From CAZWDL01 sp964632995 (GTDB lineage: Bacteria > Bacteroidota > Bacteroidia > Chitinophagales > Saprospiraceae), in the NCBI GenBank assembly GCA_964632995.1, contig CAZWDL010000015.1, forward strand, positions 1-64,000: 64,000 bases of DNA, written 5' to 3'. How positions within the stretch are numbered: position 1 is the first letter of the stretch; each line of letters opens with the position of its first letter. The notes beneath the pieces are model-generated. The model was not told where the DNA came from, did no database searches, and saw only the letters and a program-made list of their open reading frames with translations. Made by a program: the position numbers and the translations under genes. Positions 35,750 to 44,351 of the stretch are shown one piece after another.

Positions 35750-37384
35750 ATGGTCGAAGCCTTCATCGAAAATCCGATCTTACTATTGTTCATCGTCGCC
35801 GGTATCGGCTACTGGATCGGCAGTATCAGGATCCGGGGAAGCAATCTGGGGGTGGCCGCCGTGTTGTTCGTCGGACTGATCTTCGGGGGCCTGAGCCCCG
35901 AGCTGTATATTCCCGAGATTGTCATTTTTCTCGGATTGGCCATCTTCGTATACACGGTGGGACTCAGCAGCGGGCCCAGCTTTTTCGCTACCTTCCGGCG
36001 GCGTGGCTCGCGCGATATCCTCTTCGTTTTTCTCATGCTCACCTTTTCAGCCGGCATCACGGCCGGGCTGCACTTCCTTTTCGCTTTTCAGGCAAGTACC
36101 ACCTCTGGCCTTTTTGCCGGCAGCACGACGAACACGCCTGCCCTGGCCGGTCTGCTCGACGCCATCAGCAATGCCAACCTGGATAGCGAAGGCATCAAAT
36201 CGATGAGCGAACTGGCGGTGATCGGCTATTCGCTGTCGTACCCCATGGGGGTGATTGGGGCCATGGTGGCGATATCGGTGATGCAGCGAGCGCTTGGCGT
36301 CAACTACGAGGCGGAGGAGCAATCGCTCAAAAAAGACTATCCCGTGCGGCAGAATATCACCAGTCAGACGGTGCGGGTGAAGAATGAAGCATACACCGGT
36401 AAGCCGATTCGCGACCTCAAGCGGGAGCACGACTGGGTCATCGTCTTCGGCCGTCTGCGCCGGGGAGAAGAAGTGCAGCTGACCAACTACGATTCCGTAC
36501 TGGAGATCGGCGATGAGGTCGCCATCGTAGGGGAAGCCGAAGAAGTGGCGCGGGTAACCGAACGGCTGGGTGAGGCACTGCCTTATCAGTTGTCCTATGA
36601 TCGCTCCGAATACGAGACAAGAAAGATCTTTGTCTCCAACCCGCGCGTGGCGGGAGAGAAGCTGGCTGCCCTCAACCTGAACGAAAAGTTTTCGGTCATC
36701 ATCACCCGCATCACGCGCGGCGATATGGATCTTTTAGCCCACCCGGATACCGTACTGGAGCTGGGTGACCGCGTGCGCCTGGTGGCGCGGCGCCGCGATA
36801 TTCCGGTGATTTCCAGCTTCTTCGGCAATAGCTACGACGCCCTGAGCGAGATTAACCTCTTGTCTTTCGGGCTGGGTATGGGACTGGGGCTCTTACTGGG
36901 CATGATCACCTTTCAACTGCCCGGCGGCGTCTCCTTTAAACTCGGCTATGCCGGCGGTCCGCTTATCGTCGCCCTCATGCTCGGTCAACTGCGGCGCACC
37001 GGTCCGGTCGTATGGACCCTGCCTTATAGCGCCAACCTTACCTTGCGACAGGTGGGCCTTATTCTCATGCTGGCGGGCATCGGTGTGAATTCGGGCTATA
37101 CCTTCATGAATACCATCTCGCAGGGGGAGGGAGGGATCCTTTTTCTGGCGGGCACGATCATCAGCGTACTGACGGCCCTGGCTACGCTGTTTATCGGGTA
37201 TAAGCTGTTGAAAATACCCTACAGCTTCCTTATCGGTATGGTGTCAAATCAGCCCGCCGTACTGGAATACGCACTGGAAAAGGCCGAAAACAAACTGCCG
37301 AATATCGGCTACACGCTCATGCTGCCGGTGGCGATTATCACCAAGATTGTGTATGTTCAGTTTTTGTTCGCGCTGCTGAAGTAG
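35750..37384 (+). CDS. AspT/YidE-type putative transporter with two RCK_C domains
   Basis: I set the start at the ATG at 35750 (MVEAFIENPILLLFIVAGIG), giving 544 residues; the longer GTG ORF at 35573 only adds the M16 remnant. Layout: about five membrane helices (to about 165), two soluble RCK_C/TrkA_C-type domains (TVRVKNEAYTGKPIRDL... and IFVSNPRVAGEKLAALNLN..., about 190-350), then a second half of about five helices with LSFGLGMGLGLLLGMI and GYAGGPLIVALMLGQLRRTG. This is the aspartate:alanine exchanger (AspT)/YidE-YbjL family. The real substrate is unknown. An inverted repeat GGGGCA/TGCCCC follows at 37448-37463. Confidence 0.85.
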   Translation: MVEAFIENPILLLFIVAGIGYWIGSIRIRGSNLGVAAVLFVGLIFGGLSPELYIPEIVIFLGLAIFVYTVGLSSGPSFFATFRRRGSRDILFVFLMLTFSAGITAGLHFLFAFQASTTSGLFAGSTTNTPALAGLLDAISNANLDSEGIKSMSELAVIGYSLSYPMGVIGAMVAISVMQRALGVNYEAEEQSLKKDYPVRQNITSQTVRVKNEAYTGKPIRDLKREHDWVIVFGRLRRGEEVQLTNYDSVLEIGDEVAIVGEAEEVARVTERLGEALPYQLSYDRSEYETRKIFVSNPRVAGEKLAALNLNEKFSVIITRITRGDMDLLAHPDTVLELGDRVRLVARRRDIPVISSFFGNSYDALSEINLLSFGLGMGLGLLLGMITFQLPGGVSFKLGYAGGPLIVALMLGQLRRTGPVVWTLPYSANLTLRQVGLILMLAGIGVNSGYTFMNTISQGEGGILFLAGTIISVLTALATLFIGYKLLKIPYSFLIGMVSNQPAVLEYALEKAENKLPNIGYTLMLPVAIITKIVYVQFLFALLK

Positions 37385-37504
37385 AGCGGAATTTACACAG
37401 AGATTCACAAAGGATTTTTGATGGGATAAACAAGATATTTTCAGACAGGGGCAATCCTGCCCCCTTATAAACTTTAAATTATGTCCGCTACTTTAAAGTC
37501 ATTT

Positions 37505-39196
37505 ATGAAGAAAATGAATACTTCCCCAAGACAAGCCTGCTTGCTGCTGCTATGCTGTTTTTACTATTTTTCTCTTTTCGCACAAGAACGTACGTTGGGG
37601 CTGCTGCAATACGAAGCAGAGACTTCCGAGGGGTATACGCTATTCAGGCCTCTTTTTACCGGCAATACTTTCTTGATCGATAACTGTGGGCGGGTAGTGA
37701 ATGAGTGGGAAAGCGACTGGGCCTTCGGAACCAGTGTATACCTGCGGCAAGACGGCGCGTTGTTACGGCCCTCTCTTTCCACACCTGGGGTGAATCCCGT
37801 TTTCCAGGTTGGCGGCGTGATGGACCGCGTAGAGCTGGTCGACTGGGACGGGACGGTGCTTTGGGATTTCGTTTATTCCGATTCGATGCGCATGCTTCAT
37901 CACGACGTCGAGCCGATGCCCAACGGGAATATCCTCATCCTGGCCTGGGACCTGCGGACCTACGAGGAGGCCATCGCCGCCGGCCGGCGTACGGATTTGC
38001 TGCCCGACAGCGTTATCTTTTCGGAACATATCATCGAGGTGGACCCCAGCACCGATTCTATCGTTTGGGAATGGTATCTATGGGACCATCTGGTGCAGGA
38101 CTACGACACTTCAAAGGCTAATTACGGAGAGGTGGGGCGTCACCCTGAGCGCCTGGATATCAACTTCACGGCCGGCCCTACGGCCGATGGCGGCGATGAC
38201 TGGCTGCACCTCAACTCCATTGATTACAATCCCGATCGCGACGAGATTATGATCAACTCGGCCTTCCTTGGGGAGTTCTACGTCATTGATCACAGCACCA
38301 CCACCGAAGAAGCTGCGGGTTCTTCGGGCGGGCAGTGGAACAGCGGCGGTGATTTCCTCTACCGCTGGGGCAACCCGCAGGTATACGACCAGGGAACACC
38401 GGAGGATCAGCAGCTTTTCTTTGCCCACGACGCGCACTGGATACCGATCGATTTACCCGGCGGCGGTAATATCATGGTGTTTAATAACGGCAACGCCGAC
38501 CGGCCGTATTCCTCCGTGGATATTCTGGAGCCGCCCGTTGATAGTTATCTCTCAGGCTCCTACGTTTATGTACCCAACAATCCTTTCCTGCCGCGCCGGC
38601 CGGCTTACACTTATACAACTGATCCGGCCGAGGAATTCTTCTCCAGCTTCATCTCCGGGGCCCAGCGGCTACCGAGCGGCAATACGCTCATTTGCTCGGG
38701 CGCTCAGGGTCGTATTTTTGAAATCAACCCGGAAGAGGAGATTGTCTGGGAATACATCAACCCCGAGATCAATACCGGCCCGCTGGCTTACGATGTGGAC
38801 GAAATACCGATCGCTAACGGACGCAACGCCAATGTGGTTTTCCGCGCTACGAGATACCCGGTCGATTATCCTGGGCTGGCCGGCCGTGACCTTACGCCGG
38901 GCGATCCGATCGAAACCGGTTTCCCCGAACCTTATGATTGTCAGCTGTTGACCGGTGTTGAGCTCGTCGCTCCCGCCGATCTGCGAATCTATCCGGTTCC
39001 TGCCCGCGAGGAGCTGATCATCGAGAGCGCAGAACTGGACGGCCGGCAACTACGCCTCTTCGACGCGTTGGGGCGGCTGCTGCTTTCACAGCGCATGCAG
39101 GGCGCGCAGTGGCGCCTGGATGTGAGCGGCTGGGCGCCGGGAGTGTACTTCCTGCAAGGGGAGCTGGGATGGGGGAAGCGAATCGTGGTGCATTGA
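37505..39196 (+). CDS. Arylsulfotransferase-like protein with type IX sorting domain
   Basis: From the ATG at 37505 the product is 563 residues with a signal peptide ending LFAQ. The body is an arylsulfotransferase (ASST)-type beta-propeller: HHDVEPMPNGNILILAWD (about 131-148), then DWLHLNSIDYNPDRDEIMIN with the LHxNS motif, AHDAHWIPIDLPGGGNIMVF, SGAQRLPSGNTLICSGAQG. These His-containing loops line the active site in known ASSTs, which move sulfate between phenols without PAPS. The last about 75 residues (LRIYPVPAREELIIESAEL ... GVYFLQ) are a T9SS type A sorting domain, so it is probably secreted to the cell surface. An upstream ATG at 37481 is possible but gives a poor signal. Confidence 0.8.
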   Translation: MKKMNTSPRQACLLLLCCFYYFSLFAQERTLGLLQYEAETSEGYTLFRPLFTGNTFLIDNCGRVVNEWESDWAFGTSVYLRQDGALLRPSLSTPGVNPVFQVGGVMDRVELVDWDGTVLWDFVYSDSMRMLHHDVEPMPNGNILILAWDLRTYEEAIAAGRRTDLLPDSVIFSEHIIEVDPSTDSIVWEWYLWDHLVQDYDTSKANYGEVGRHPERLDINFTAGPTADGGDDWLHLNSIDYNPDRDEIMINSAFLGEFYVIDHSTTTEEAAGSSGGQWNSGGDFLYRWGNPQVYDQGTPEDQQLFFAHDAHWIPIDLPGGGNIMVFNNGNADRPYSSVDILEPPVDSYLSGSYVYVPNNPFLPRRPAYTYTTDPAEEFFSSFISGAQRLPSGNTLICSGAQGRIFEINPEEEIVWEYINPEINTGPLAYDVDEIPIANGRNANVVFRATRYPVDYPGLAGRDLTPGDPIETGFPEPYDCQLLTGVELVAPADLRIYPVPAREELIIESAELDGRQLRLFDALGRLLLSQRMQGAQWRLDVSGWAPGVYFLQGELGWGKRIVVH

Positions 39197-39275
39197 CTTG
39201 ACCTCGAGATAAAGACAAGAATGAATTAAGATACTTGTCCGCATCTGTGCACCTCACCAATGGAATTTCTGTTTA

Positions 39276-40814
39276 TTACTGGGCTTGTTGGTTCCATAAC
39301 TGCAATCGCTCCCCCCGGTACGCCATGTCCGAGTTTCTCCAACCACGGCCGTCGCCGTACAGGCTTTTGAAGAGGATAGTCGCTTCAAAAACGACTTCCT
39401 GACTGGGGTAGGCTACTTCGATCACCTTGGCGCGCTGCGATTCTTTTTTAATGTATCCCGACGTGAGGAGCACATTTCCCGTTTCCGGAAGGTAATCTGC
39501 GTCGCTGATGATGGAGGAGTACAGATCCTCGCCGCGAAGCGCTCCGTATTGCCAGGCCTGGCGGACCGTCAGGTTCTCCTCATCGATGTCATACACCACG
39601 GCGCGGCTGAAACCGGAATCATCGAGCAGGAAATTGCGATGTAGGCCGTTGTCGAAAAGCAAAAGCTTGCCGTCGGGCAGGACCATGGCGGCATGTTGCC
39701 CCCAGGACCACCGGAATTCAGGAAGCCCTTTTTCTCCCTCCTGCACGGCTGGGGAGAAAGGCTGCCCCTGTTGGTCGACGGCGGTGAGCAGACGGTCCGC
39801 GGTAGATAGGCCGTTACCGTAAGGACCCGCTTGACCCCAGCCCCGGTGCGGCGCCAGAATCCAGCGCAGTTCATTGTTTGAGGACACCTTGAAGACGCCC
39901 TGATGCTTAGCGGAGATGATCAGGCTGCTGTCGCGCTCGTCATACCAGACCGAATTGACATGCAACCAGTCGCGGGGACTACGGATCAGTTCGAAACGGT
40001 CAACGTCCAATACCTGGCGCAAGTCCCATTCGCGGATAATTTCGCCGCTCTGACGGTCAACTTCCACAATGAAATCCAGAGCGGTATTTAATCCCAGTTT
40101 ACTGGTGGGAACGAGAAAGTTGCCGTTGGGTTTCTCATAAACGTCGTGATGCTGCTGGTGTCCATCCAGGTACCAATTGTTCAGTCGCCTGCCGAGTTTG
40201 TCGTACATGTAAATCCGGTGGCTATGCCCGAAGCGGAAGGCGCCGTTTTGTAGCGGCTCAAAGGGGGCAGTCCACCCGCCCGTCCAGCCCAGATTGAGAA
40301 ACCAGCGTATGTCGCCGTTTCGGTCGAATGCCAGCGGGACGGTTTGATAGCGGTTTACTCTGGCTAAATTGAACTCGATTAAGGTCCAGCCCGCCTCCAT
40401 CCTCGACGGGTCCGCCTGTTCGATACGTATCTCCGGCATAAAACCGGGTAGGGGAGGCGCCTCAATGGAAAATGAATCGACGGCGTATTGATGCAGTGAT
40501 TGCCCCAACACCTTGTATTTTACCCAGTTGTTCTGTCCGGGATAGAGCCCCGTCAGGGGAATCTCGTGGCGGGTATCGATATTTCCGGAAGCAATGATTG
40601 CCGGCCTCGGGCCCTGAACCTCTATTTCGACAAGCGCCGCTTCTTTGGTTTCCAGACGAAGCATCCCGGCCAGCGGCGCCGTACTGTCAAAGGAAATAGA
40701 TTCCACTAAGGCCTCCGCCGGTACTTCGATAAACCGTGGAAAGCTCAGGCGCTCCTCCTGACAGGCAGTAGCCAGTAAGAGGATGAAGAGAAAGAAAAGT
40801 GGATTGGTTTTCAT
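39276..40814 (-). CDS. Arylsulfotransferase-like lipoprotein
   Basis: From the ATG at 40814 the product is 512 residues, with a lipoprotein signal MKTNPLFFLFILLLATAC. Residues about 25-130 are an N-terminal beta-sandwich as in arylsulfate sulfotransferases. The propeller follows with HQQHHDVYEKPNGNFLVPTS, RDWLHVNSVWYDERDSSLII, SAKHQG, and WGQHAAMVLPDGKLLLFDNG. The His residues of LHVNS, KHQ and GQHA match the positions of the ASST active site, including the one carrying sulfate. It is convergent with the T9SS paralogue, and the next minus-strand gene upstream is a close relative, so three family members sit side by side. Confidence 0.8.
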   Translation of the reverse strand: MKTNPLFFLFILLLATACQEERLSFPRFIEVPAEALVESISFDSTAPLAGMLRLETKEAALVEIEVQGPRPAIIASGNIDTRHEIPLTGLYPGQNNWVKYKVLGQSLHQYAVDSFSIEAPPLPGFMPEIRIEQADPSRMEAGWTLIEFNLARVNRYQTVPLAFDRNGDIRWFLNLGWTGGWTAPFEPLQNGAFRFGHSHRIYMYDKLGRRLNNWYLDGHQQHHDVYEKPNGNFLVPTSKLGLNTALDFIVEVDRQSGEIIREWDLRQVLDVDRFELIRSPRDWLHVNSVWYDERDSSLIISAKHQGVFKVSSNNELRWILAPHRGWGQAGPYGNGLSTADRLLTAVDQQGQPFSPAVQEGEKGLPEFRWSWGQHAAMVLPDGKLLLFDNGLHRNFLLDDSGFSRAVVYDIDEENLTVRQAWQYGALRGEDLYSSIISDADYLPETGNVLLTSGYIKKESQRAKVIEVAYPSQEVVFEATILFKSLYGDGRGWRNSDMAYRGERLQLWNQQAQ

Positions 40815-40861
40815 GATTCTAAGCGTTGACATTTATTGGACAAAACCCAGCCCCAGCACCC

Positions 40862-40990
40862 ATCCTCAGGTTGATGAGGTGTAGGGAGGTTTATGGAGGT
40901 TTAGGAAGGGGACATGCCGAAGTCTGGCCAAGTATCGCCATAGCTGTTCCCTTGCCAAGCATCGCCCGGCCCAGCACCCAGTACCCAGTA
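40862..40990. repeat. Short direct repeats between the two ASST lipoproteins
   Basis: GCCAAGTATCGCC (40927-40939) and GCCAAGCATCGCC (40954-40966) are 27 bp apart and differ at one base. Two GGAGGTTTA units (around 40885-40903) and the run CCCAGTACCCAGTACC (around 40978-40990) are also present. No gene is seen. Confidence 0.45.
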
Positions 40991-40994
40991 CCTC

Positions 40995-42530
40995 TCACCA
41001 AAGTTTCACCCGCTCGCCCCGGTACACAATATCTGCCTGTGCCCATCCCGTTCCGGTGGAAAATTTATTTTTAAACAAAACCGTCGCTTCAAAGATCACT
41101 TCTCTGCCCGGGCGGCTTACTTCGATTACCTTCGCATAGTGTTCGCCCTGGTAGGCGATATTGCCGCTGACGAAGAGAATATTGCCGGTTTCCGGCAGGT
41201 AGTCCACATCGCTGATATTGGGGGAGTAGATCTCGGCGCCCCGTTCCTCGCCGTATTGCCAGACTTGCCTTACCGTGCCTTTTTCCTCATCGATTTCGTA
41301 CTCCACGGTGCGGGAGAAATCAGCTGCGTCATAGGTGAAGTGACGATGCCAGCCGTTATCAAACATCAGCAGGTTGCCGTTGGGCAGCAGCATGGCGGCG
41401 TGCTGCCCCCAGGGCCAGCGGAAATCCGGGTGGCCTTCCAGGCCTTGTTGCAGGGACTGCGAATAGGGTTCTCCTGCCGCATCCACCGCGGTGAGCAGAT
41501 AATCGCTTGTTTCGAAGCCTTCACCCTCCGGCCCCGCCTTGCCCCAGCCCTGATGCGGCGCCAGGATCCACTGCAGCTCATTTTCTTGTGAAACCTTACA
41601 TACCCCCTGATGCCGTCCCGAGATGATGAGTCCCTGGTCGCGTTCGTCGTACCACACCGAATTGACGTGCAGCCAGTCGTAGGGATTGCGGATAAGGTCG
41701 AAGCGATCCACATCCAGCACCTGCCGCAGGTCCCATTCCCGTGAGACGCCTCCCGTGTCGCGGCCGACCTCCACGATGAAATCCAGTCCCGTATTAAAGT
41801 CCTGCCTGGTGGCCGGTGCGACAAAGTTGCCGTCCGGTTTTTCGATGACATCATGGTGTTGCCAGTATCCGGGTATTCCCCAGCGGTTCGCCTCGTGTCC
41901 CAGCCGGTCGTATTCGAAGATGCCCCAGCCGCGGGCGTAGAAGAAGTTGCCGTTCTCCAGCGTCTCGAAAGGCGCCCGCCAGCCCTCGTTTTGGAAATCC
42001 ATATACCAGCGGATATCCCCGTTGTGGTCGAAGATAATGGGAACCAACCGCAATTCACCGTCGCCGCCGATATTCAGCTCGCAGAGGGTAAAGCCCGGCT
42101 CCATGCGTGCGCTATTCGCTTTGTCGATTCGGATATCCGGGAGAAAGTCAGGAAGCGCCGGCGCCCGGTAGAAGGAAGTATCCAACGCAAACCGCCGTCC
42201 TTGCGGGTCCTCAATGCGGATAATGAGGGGGTTTTCTACGCCGGCGTACAGCCCCAGCACCGGCACCACATGTGTGCTGACGATAGAATCGGTGTAGCTT
42301 CGCTGAAAGGGTATATCACCCTCGACTTTGACTTCCAGTGTGGTGGCCACTGTCGTCTGCACCCTGGCGATCGCGGTTAGCGGCGCGTCGGGGTTGTGCT
42401 GTATCTGTACGGTCCCGCTCAACAATTCCGACGCGGGAACTTCGACAAATTCTGCAGGTACGGGGTCTTCCCGGCGGCAGGAGAGGGTGAAGAGAATGAG
42501 TAAGAGATAAAGAACTGGAAGCTTGTGCAT
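40995..42530 (-). CDS. Arylsulfotransferase-like lipoprotein (second copy)
   Basis: A 511-residue protein with a lipoprotein signal (YLLLILFTLSC, Cys18). The architecture is that of the copy at 39276-40814: N-terminal beta-sandwich, then a propeller with YWQHHDVIEKPDGNFVAPAT, YDWLHVNSVWYDERDQGLII, SGRHQG, WGQHAAMLLPNGNLLMFDNG and SDVDYLPETGNILFVSGNI. Long blocks are identical or nearly so, and the order suggests a tandem duplication with later divergence. No T9SS domain. The 180-bp space between the copies holds short direct repeats. Confidence 0.8.
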   Translation of the reverse strand: MHKLPVLYLLLILFTLSCRREDPVPAEFVEVPASELLSGTVQIQHNPDAPLTAIARVQTTVATTLEVKVEGDIPFQRSYTDSIVSTHVVPVLGLYAGVENPLIIRIEDPQGRRFALDTSFYRAPALPDFLPDIRIDKANSARMEPGFTLCELNIGGDGELRLVPIIFDHNGDIRWYMDFQNEGWRAPFETLENGNFFYARGWGIFEYDRLGHEANRWGIPGYWQHHDVIEKPDGNFVAPATRQDFNTGLDFIVEVGRDTGGVSREWDLRQVLDVDRFDLIRNPYDWLHVNSVWYDERDQGLIISGRHQGVCKVSQENELQWILAPHQGWGKAGPEGEGFETSDYLLTAVDAAGEPYSQSLQQGLEGHPDFRWPWGQHAAMLLPNGNLLMFDNGWHRHFTYDAADFSRTVEYEIDEEKGTVRQVWQYGEERGAEIYSPNISDVDYLPETGNILFVSGNIAYQGEHYAKVIEVSRPGREVIFEATVLFKNKFSTGTGWAQADIVYRGERVKLW

Positions 42531-42599
42531 AAGTTTTTGGTTGTAAAACGCATGGCCTAAGATAAGGGCTGTGTAGCAGTTTTTCAGGGGCTGGGATGG

Positions 42600-42676
42600 T
42601 TATTACACAAAGATCGCGAAGGAGACGCGAAGATACACGAAGGAGGTATCATTACACAGAGATGCACGGAGGGGGA
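42600..42676 (+). repeat. Degenerate tandem repeat of the TTACACAGAGAT type
   Basis: Three or four imperfect units in a row: ATTACACAAAGATCGCGAAG, GCGAAGATACACGAAGGAG, ATTACACAGAGATGCACGG. A single similar unit is at 37392-37414 (TTTACACAGAGATTCACAAA), upstream of the T9SS arylsulfotransferase. This short GA/CA-rich repeat family is intergenic in both places. Confidence 0.5.
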
Positions 42677-42716
42677 GTCGCTCCCAAAATTTTCTGCTCC
42701 GGCAGTTGTTGGACTC

Positions 42717-42990
42717 CTCCCCCCCGTGCCCCTCTCCTCGAATCGGTGAGGTTTACCCATAAGTCGGTTTTTGGCTACTTCTTCGGTTCAATATTCATCT
42801 GTTCTACTGTTCTGTGGTTCTGTAAGTCTCGAAAAAGGTAGAAAACCTTGAAAACAGACCGGAACCGCAGAATAGATTAACCGCAGAAACGAAGAAGTGC
42901 AGACCCAACCAAAGAGGTGGGTAAACCTCACCCTCGAATCGTAGGGTTGACAAACCAGGTAAAGTTAGGTTCGAGGAGAGGGGGGGCGGG
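42717..42990. repeat. Long imperfect palindrome
   Basis: Two arms match in reverse over about 110 bases each: CCCCTCTCCTCGAA (42729-42742) with 42970-42983, GGTGAGGTTTACCCA (42745-42759) with 42918-42932, and the CTTCTTCGG/GAAGAAG and GTTCTGTGG/CCGCAGAA segments nearer the centre. The middle is at about 42835-42847. The right arm has about 35 extra bases (42933-42969). This could be a MITE-like or REP-like element or a relic of an insertion; no ORF is inside. Confidence 0.55.
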
Positions 42991-43097
42991 AAAGACGATC
43001 CTTTGGAGATAATGTCTTTCTGTTGTGTAAGCTCGTCAGTGCGGCAGTTGAGCACATGGCCCCAAATGCTGAGTTTTACACTTCCATAAAGAACAAC

Positions 43098-43253
43098 CCG
43101 AAGCAGCCTGCCAAGGGCAATGCCCTCAAAATTTTGGATTAATGCCGCCCTCATGCCTCTACCCCTGCCGTCACGCTTCCCGAAGCAGTCAAGCCCAAAT
43201 CCGGTATTAATCCAAAATTTTCTGCTCTCCAAGCCAAGAGCAATCCGAAGCAG
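43098..43253. repeat. Interspersed short repeats downstream of fetB
   Basis: CCGAAGCAG occurs at 43098-43106, 43180-43188 and 43245-43253. AAAATTTTGGATTAAT (43128-43143) and its exact complement (43206-43221) form a 16-bp inverted repeat. CCAAAATTTTCTGCTC occurs at 43212-43227 and also at 42684-42699. Together with the palindrome, the whole 42531-43263 stretch is repeat DNA without a gene. Confidence 0.6.
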
Positions 43254-43263
43254 CCAAGAGCTA

Positions 43264-44061
43264 TCAGACCTCCCCCCGGAAGACTTCGTCTTTGAGGTTA
43301 CCATAGTCATCGAAGCTCTGTCTCACACTGAAGAGTATCGTCAGGGCTACGCTCAGGGTGATACACACAAAAATGGTGATCATAATCGCGATCTGGTACC
43401 GGATTGCTGTATCCGGTGAGGAGCCGCCGATGATCTGCCCGGTCATCATGCCGGGGAGGAAGACGACGCCCATGGTGGCCATGCTGGCGATGGAAGGGTT
43501 GAGGGAAGCCTTGAGGCCGTCGCGGAAGAAGGGGACCAGGCCTTCCAGCTGACTGGCGCCGGCAGCAAGGTGATAGAGGTATCGGTCGCGGTCATTGCGG
43601 ATTGCCTTGTAGAAATCCGCGATACCGATGACGATGCCCTTGAGGGCGTTGCCCAGCAGCATACCGCCGATGATGATGAGATACTGCGCGGTAAAGATGT
43701 TGTCGAGATCGAGGAGGATACCGTTGAAAAACAGGAGGATGGAACCGGCCGATAAAAACAAAGCGGTAAACACCGGAGCGATAAACTTCCGGTAGTTCAA
43801 CTCGGAGTTATTAATCGCGGAAAAAGTTGCGAAGCCGATAGCTGCGACCACCCAGCCGATGTTAACCCAGGTATTATCCCAGCGGAAGACGTAGATGAGC
43901 GCGGCCCCTACCGCCGCCAACTGCGCCGTCATCCGCAGCACGGCTATCAGCAGGCGCTGCAGAATGCCGATACGGAAATACCAGGCGATGCCCAGAGGGA
44001 TCAAGAGGAGAAGGTAGCAGAGGGCCATAGCCCAGAGGGGGATGTTGACGGCGGTGTCCAT
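43264..44061 (-). CDS. fetB: FetB-like ABC transporter permease (UPF0014)
   Basis: A 265-residue membrane protein from the ATG at 44061 (MDTAVNIPLWAMALCYLLLL), or 272 from 44082. About seven hydrophobic helices are seen. Family signatures are AVLRMTAQLAAVGAALIYVF, FATFSAINNSEL, ALKGIVIGIADFY and the strongly conserved SLNPSIASMATMGVVFLPGM then MTGQIIGG. It belongs to the YbbM/FetB group, which with the ATPase FetA exports iron or otherwise protects from oxidative stress in Escherichia coli. FetA lies on the same strand upstream, separated by a 269-bp palindromic insertion-like stretch, which is unusual for this normally tight pair. Confidence 0.85.
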   Translation of the reverse strand: MDTAVNIPLWAMALCYLLLLIPLGIAWYFRIGILQRLLIAVLRMTAQLAAVGAALIYVFRWDNTWVNIGWVVAAIGFATFSAINNSELNYRKFIAPVFTALFLSAGSILLFFNGILLDLDNIFTAQYLIIIGGMLLGNALKGIVIGIADFYKAIRNDRDRYLYHLAAGASQLEGLVPFFRDGLKASLNPSIASMATMGVVFLPGMMTGQIIGGSSPDTAIRYQIAIMITIFVCITLSVALTILFSVRQSFDDYGNLKDEVFRGEV

Positions 44062-44096
44062 GATAGGTCTTTTTTGATACAACTGCTTGTTTTGTG

Positions 44097-44273
44097 AGTT
44101 TAGAAGTTTAGCGTTTCGCCCTTCCCGACACTGCGTGTACGTGGCAGGCTGGGCTCGCTGTTTTGAAGTTTAGCAGGTCTGAAACCGGAAATCTCATTTT
44201 CGGACCTGCTAAACTTCTAAACCAGCCACGCCCGACCGGAAGGGCCGTGGCGTCTAAACTTCTAAACTTTTTT
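44097..44273. repeat. Nested palindromic element between fetA and fetB
   Basis: A 15-bp perfect pair AGTTTAGAAGTTTAG (44097-44111) / CTAAACTTCTAAACT (44254-44268) encloses a second 15-bp perfect pair GAAGTTTAGCAGGTC (44165-44179) / GACCTGCTAAACTTC (44203-44217). Between them GCCCTTCC (44118-44125) pairs with GGAAGGGC (44238-44245). A T6 run follows at 44268-44273 on the plus strand, while both flanking genes read the other way. The motif GAAGTTTAG occurs in all four arms. Confidence 0.7.
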
Positions 44274-44351
44274 CGATCCACTCAATTATTGACGCTAAAT
44301 TTGCACAATCCGTAGGGCGGGCATTCCCAACTTTTAAGGATTTTGCCTCTT

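Noticed and set aside
42600..42676. CRISPR array
   Set aside because: Units are short, degenerate and joined without spacers of constant length; no cas genes are in the window.
44097..44273. Terminator of fetA or fetB
   Set aside because: The T-run is on the plus strand while both genes read on the minus strand, and it lies between two genes that should be co-transcribed.
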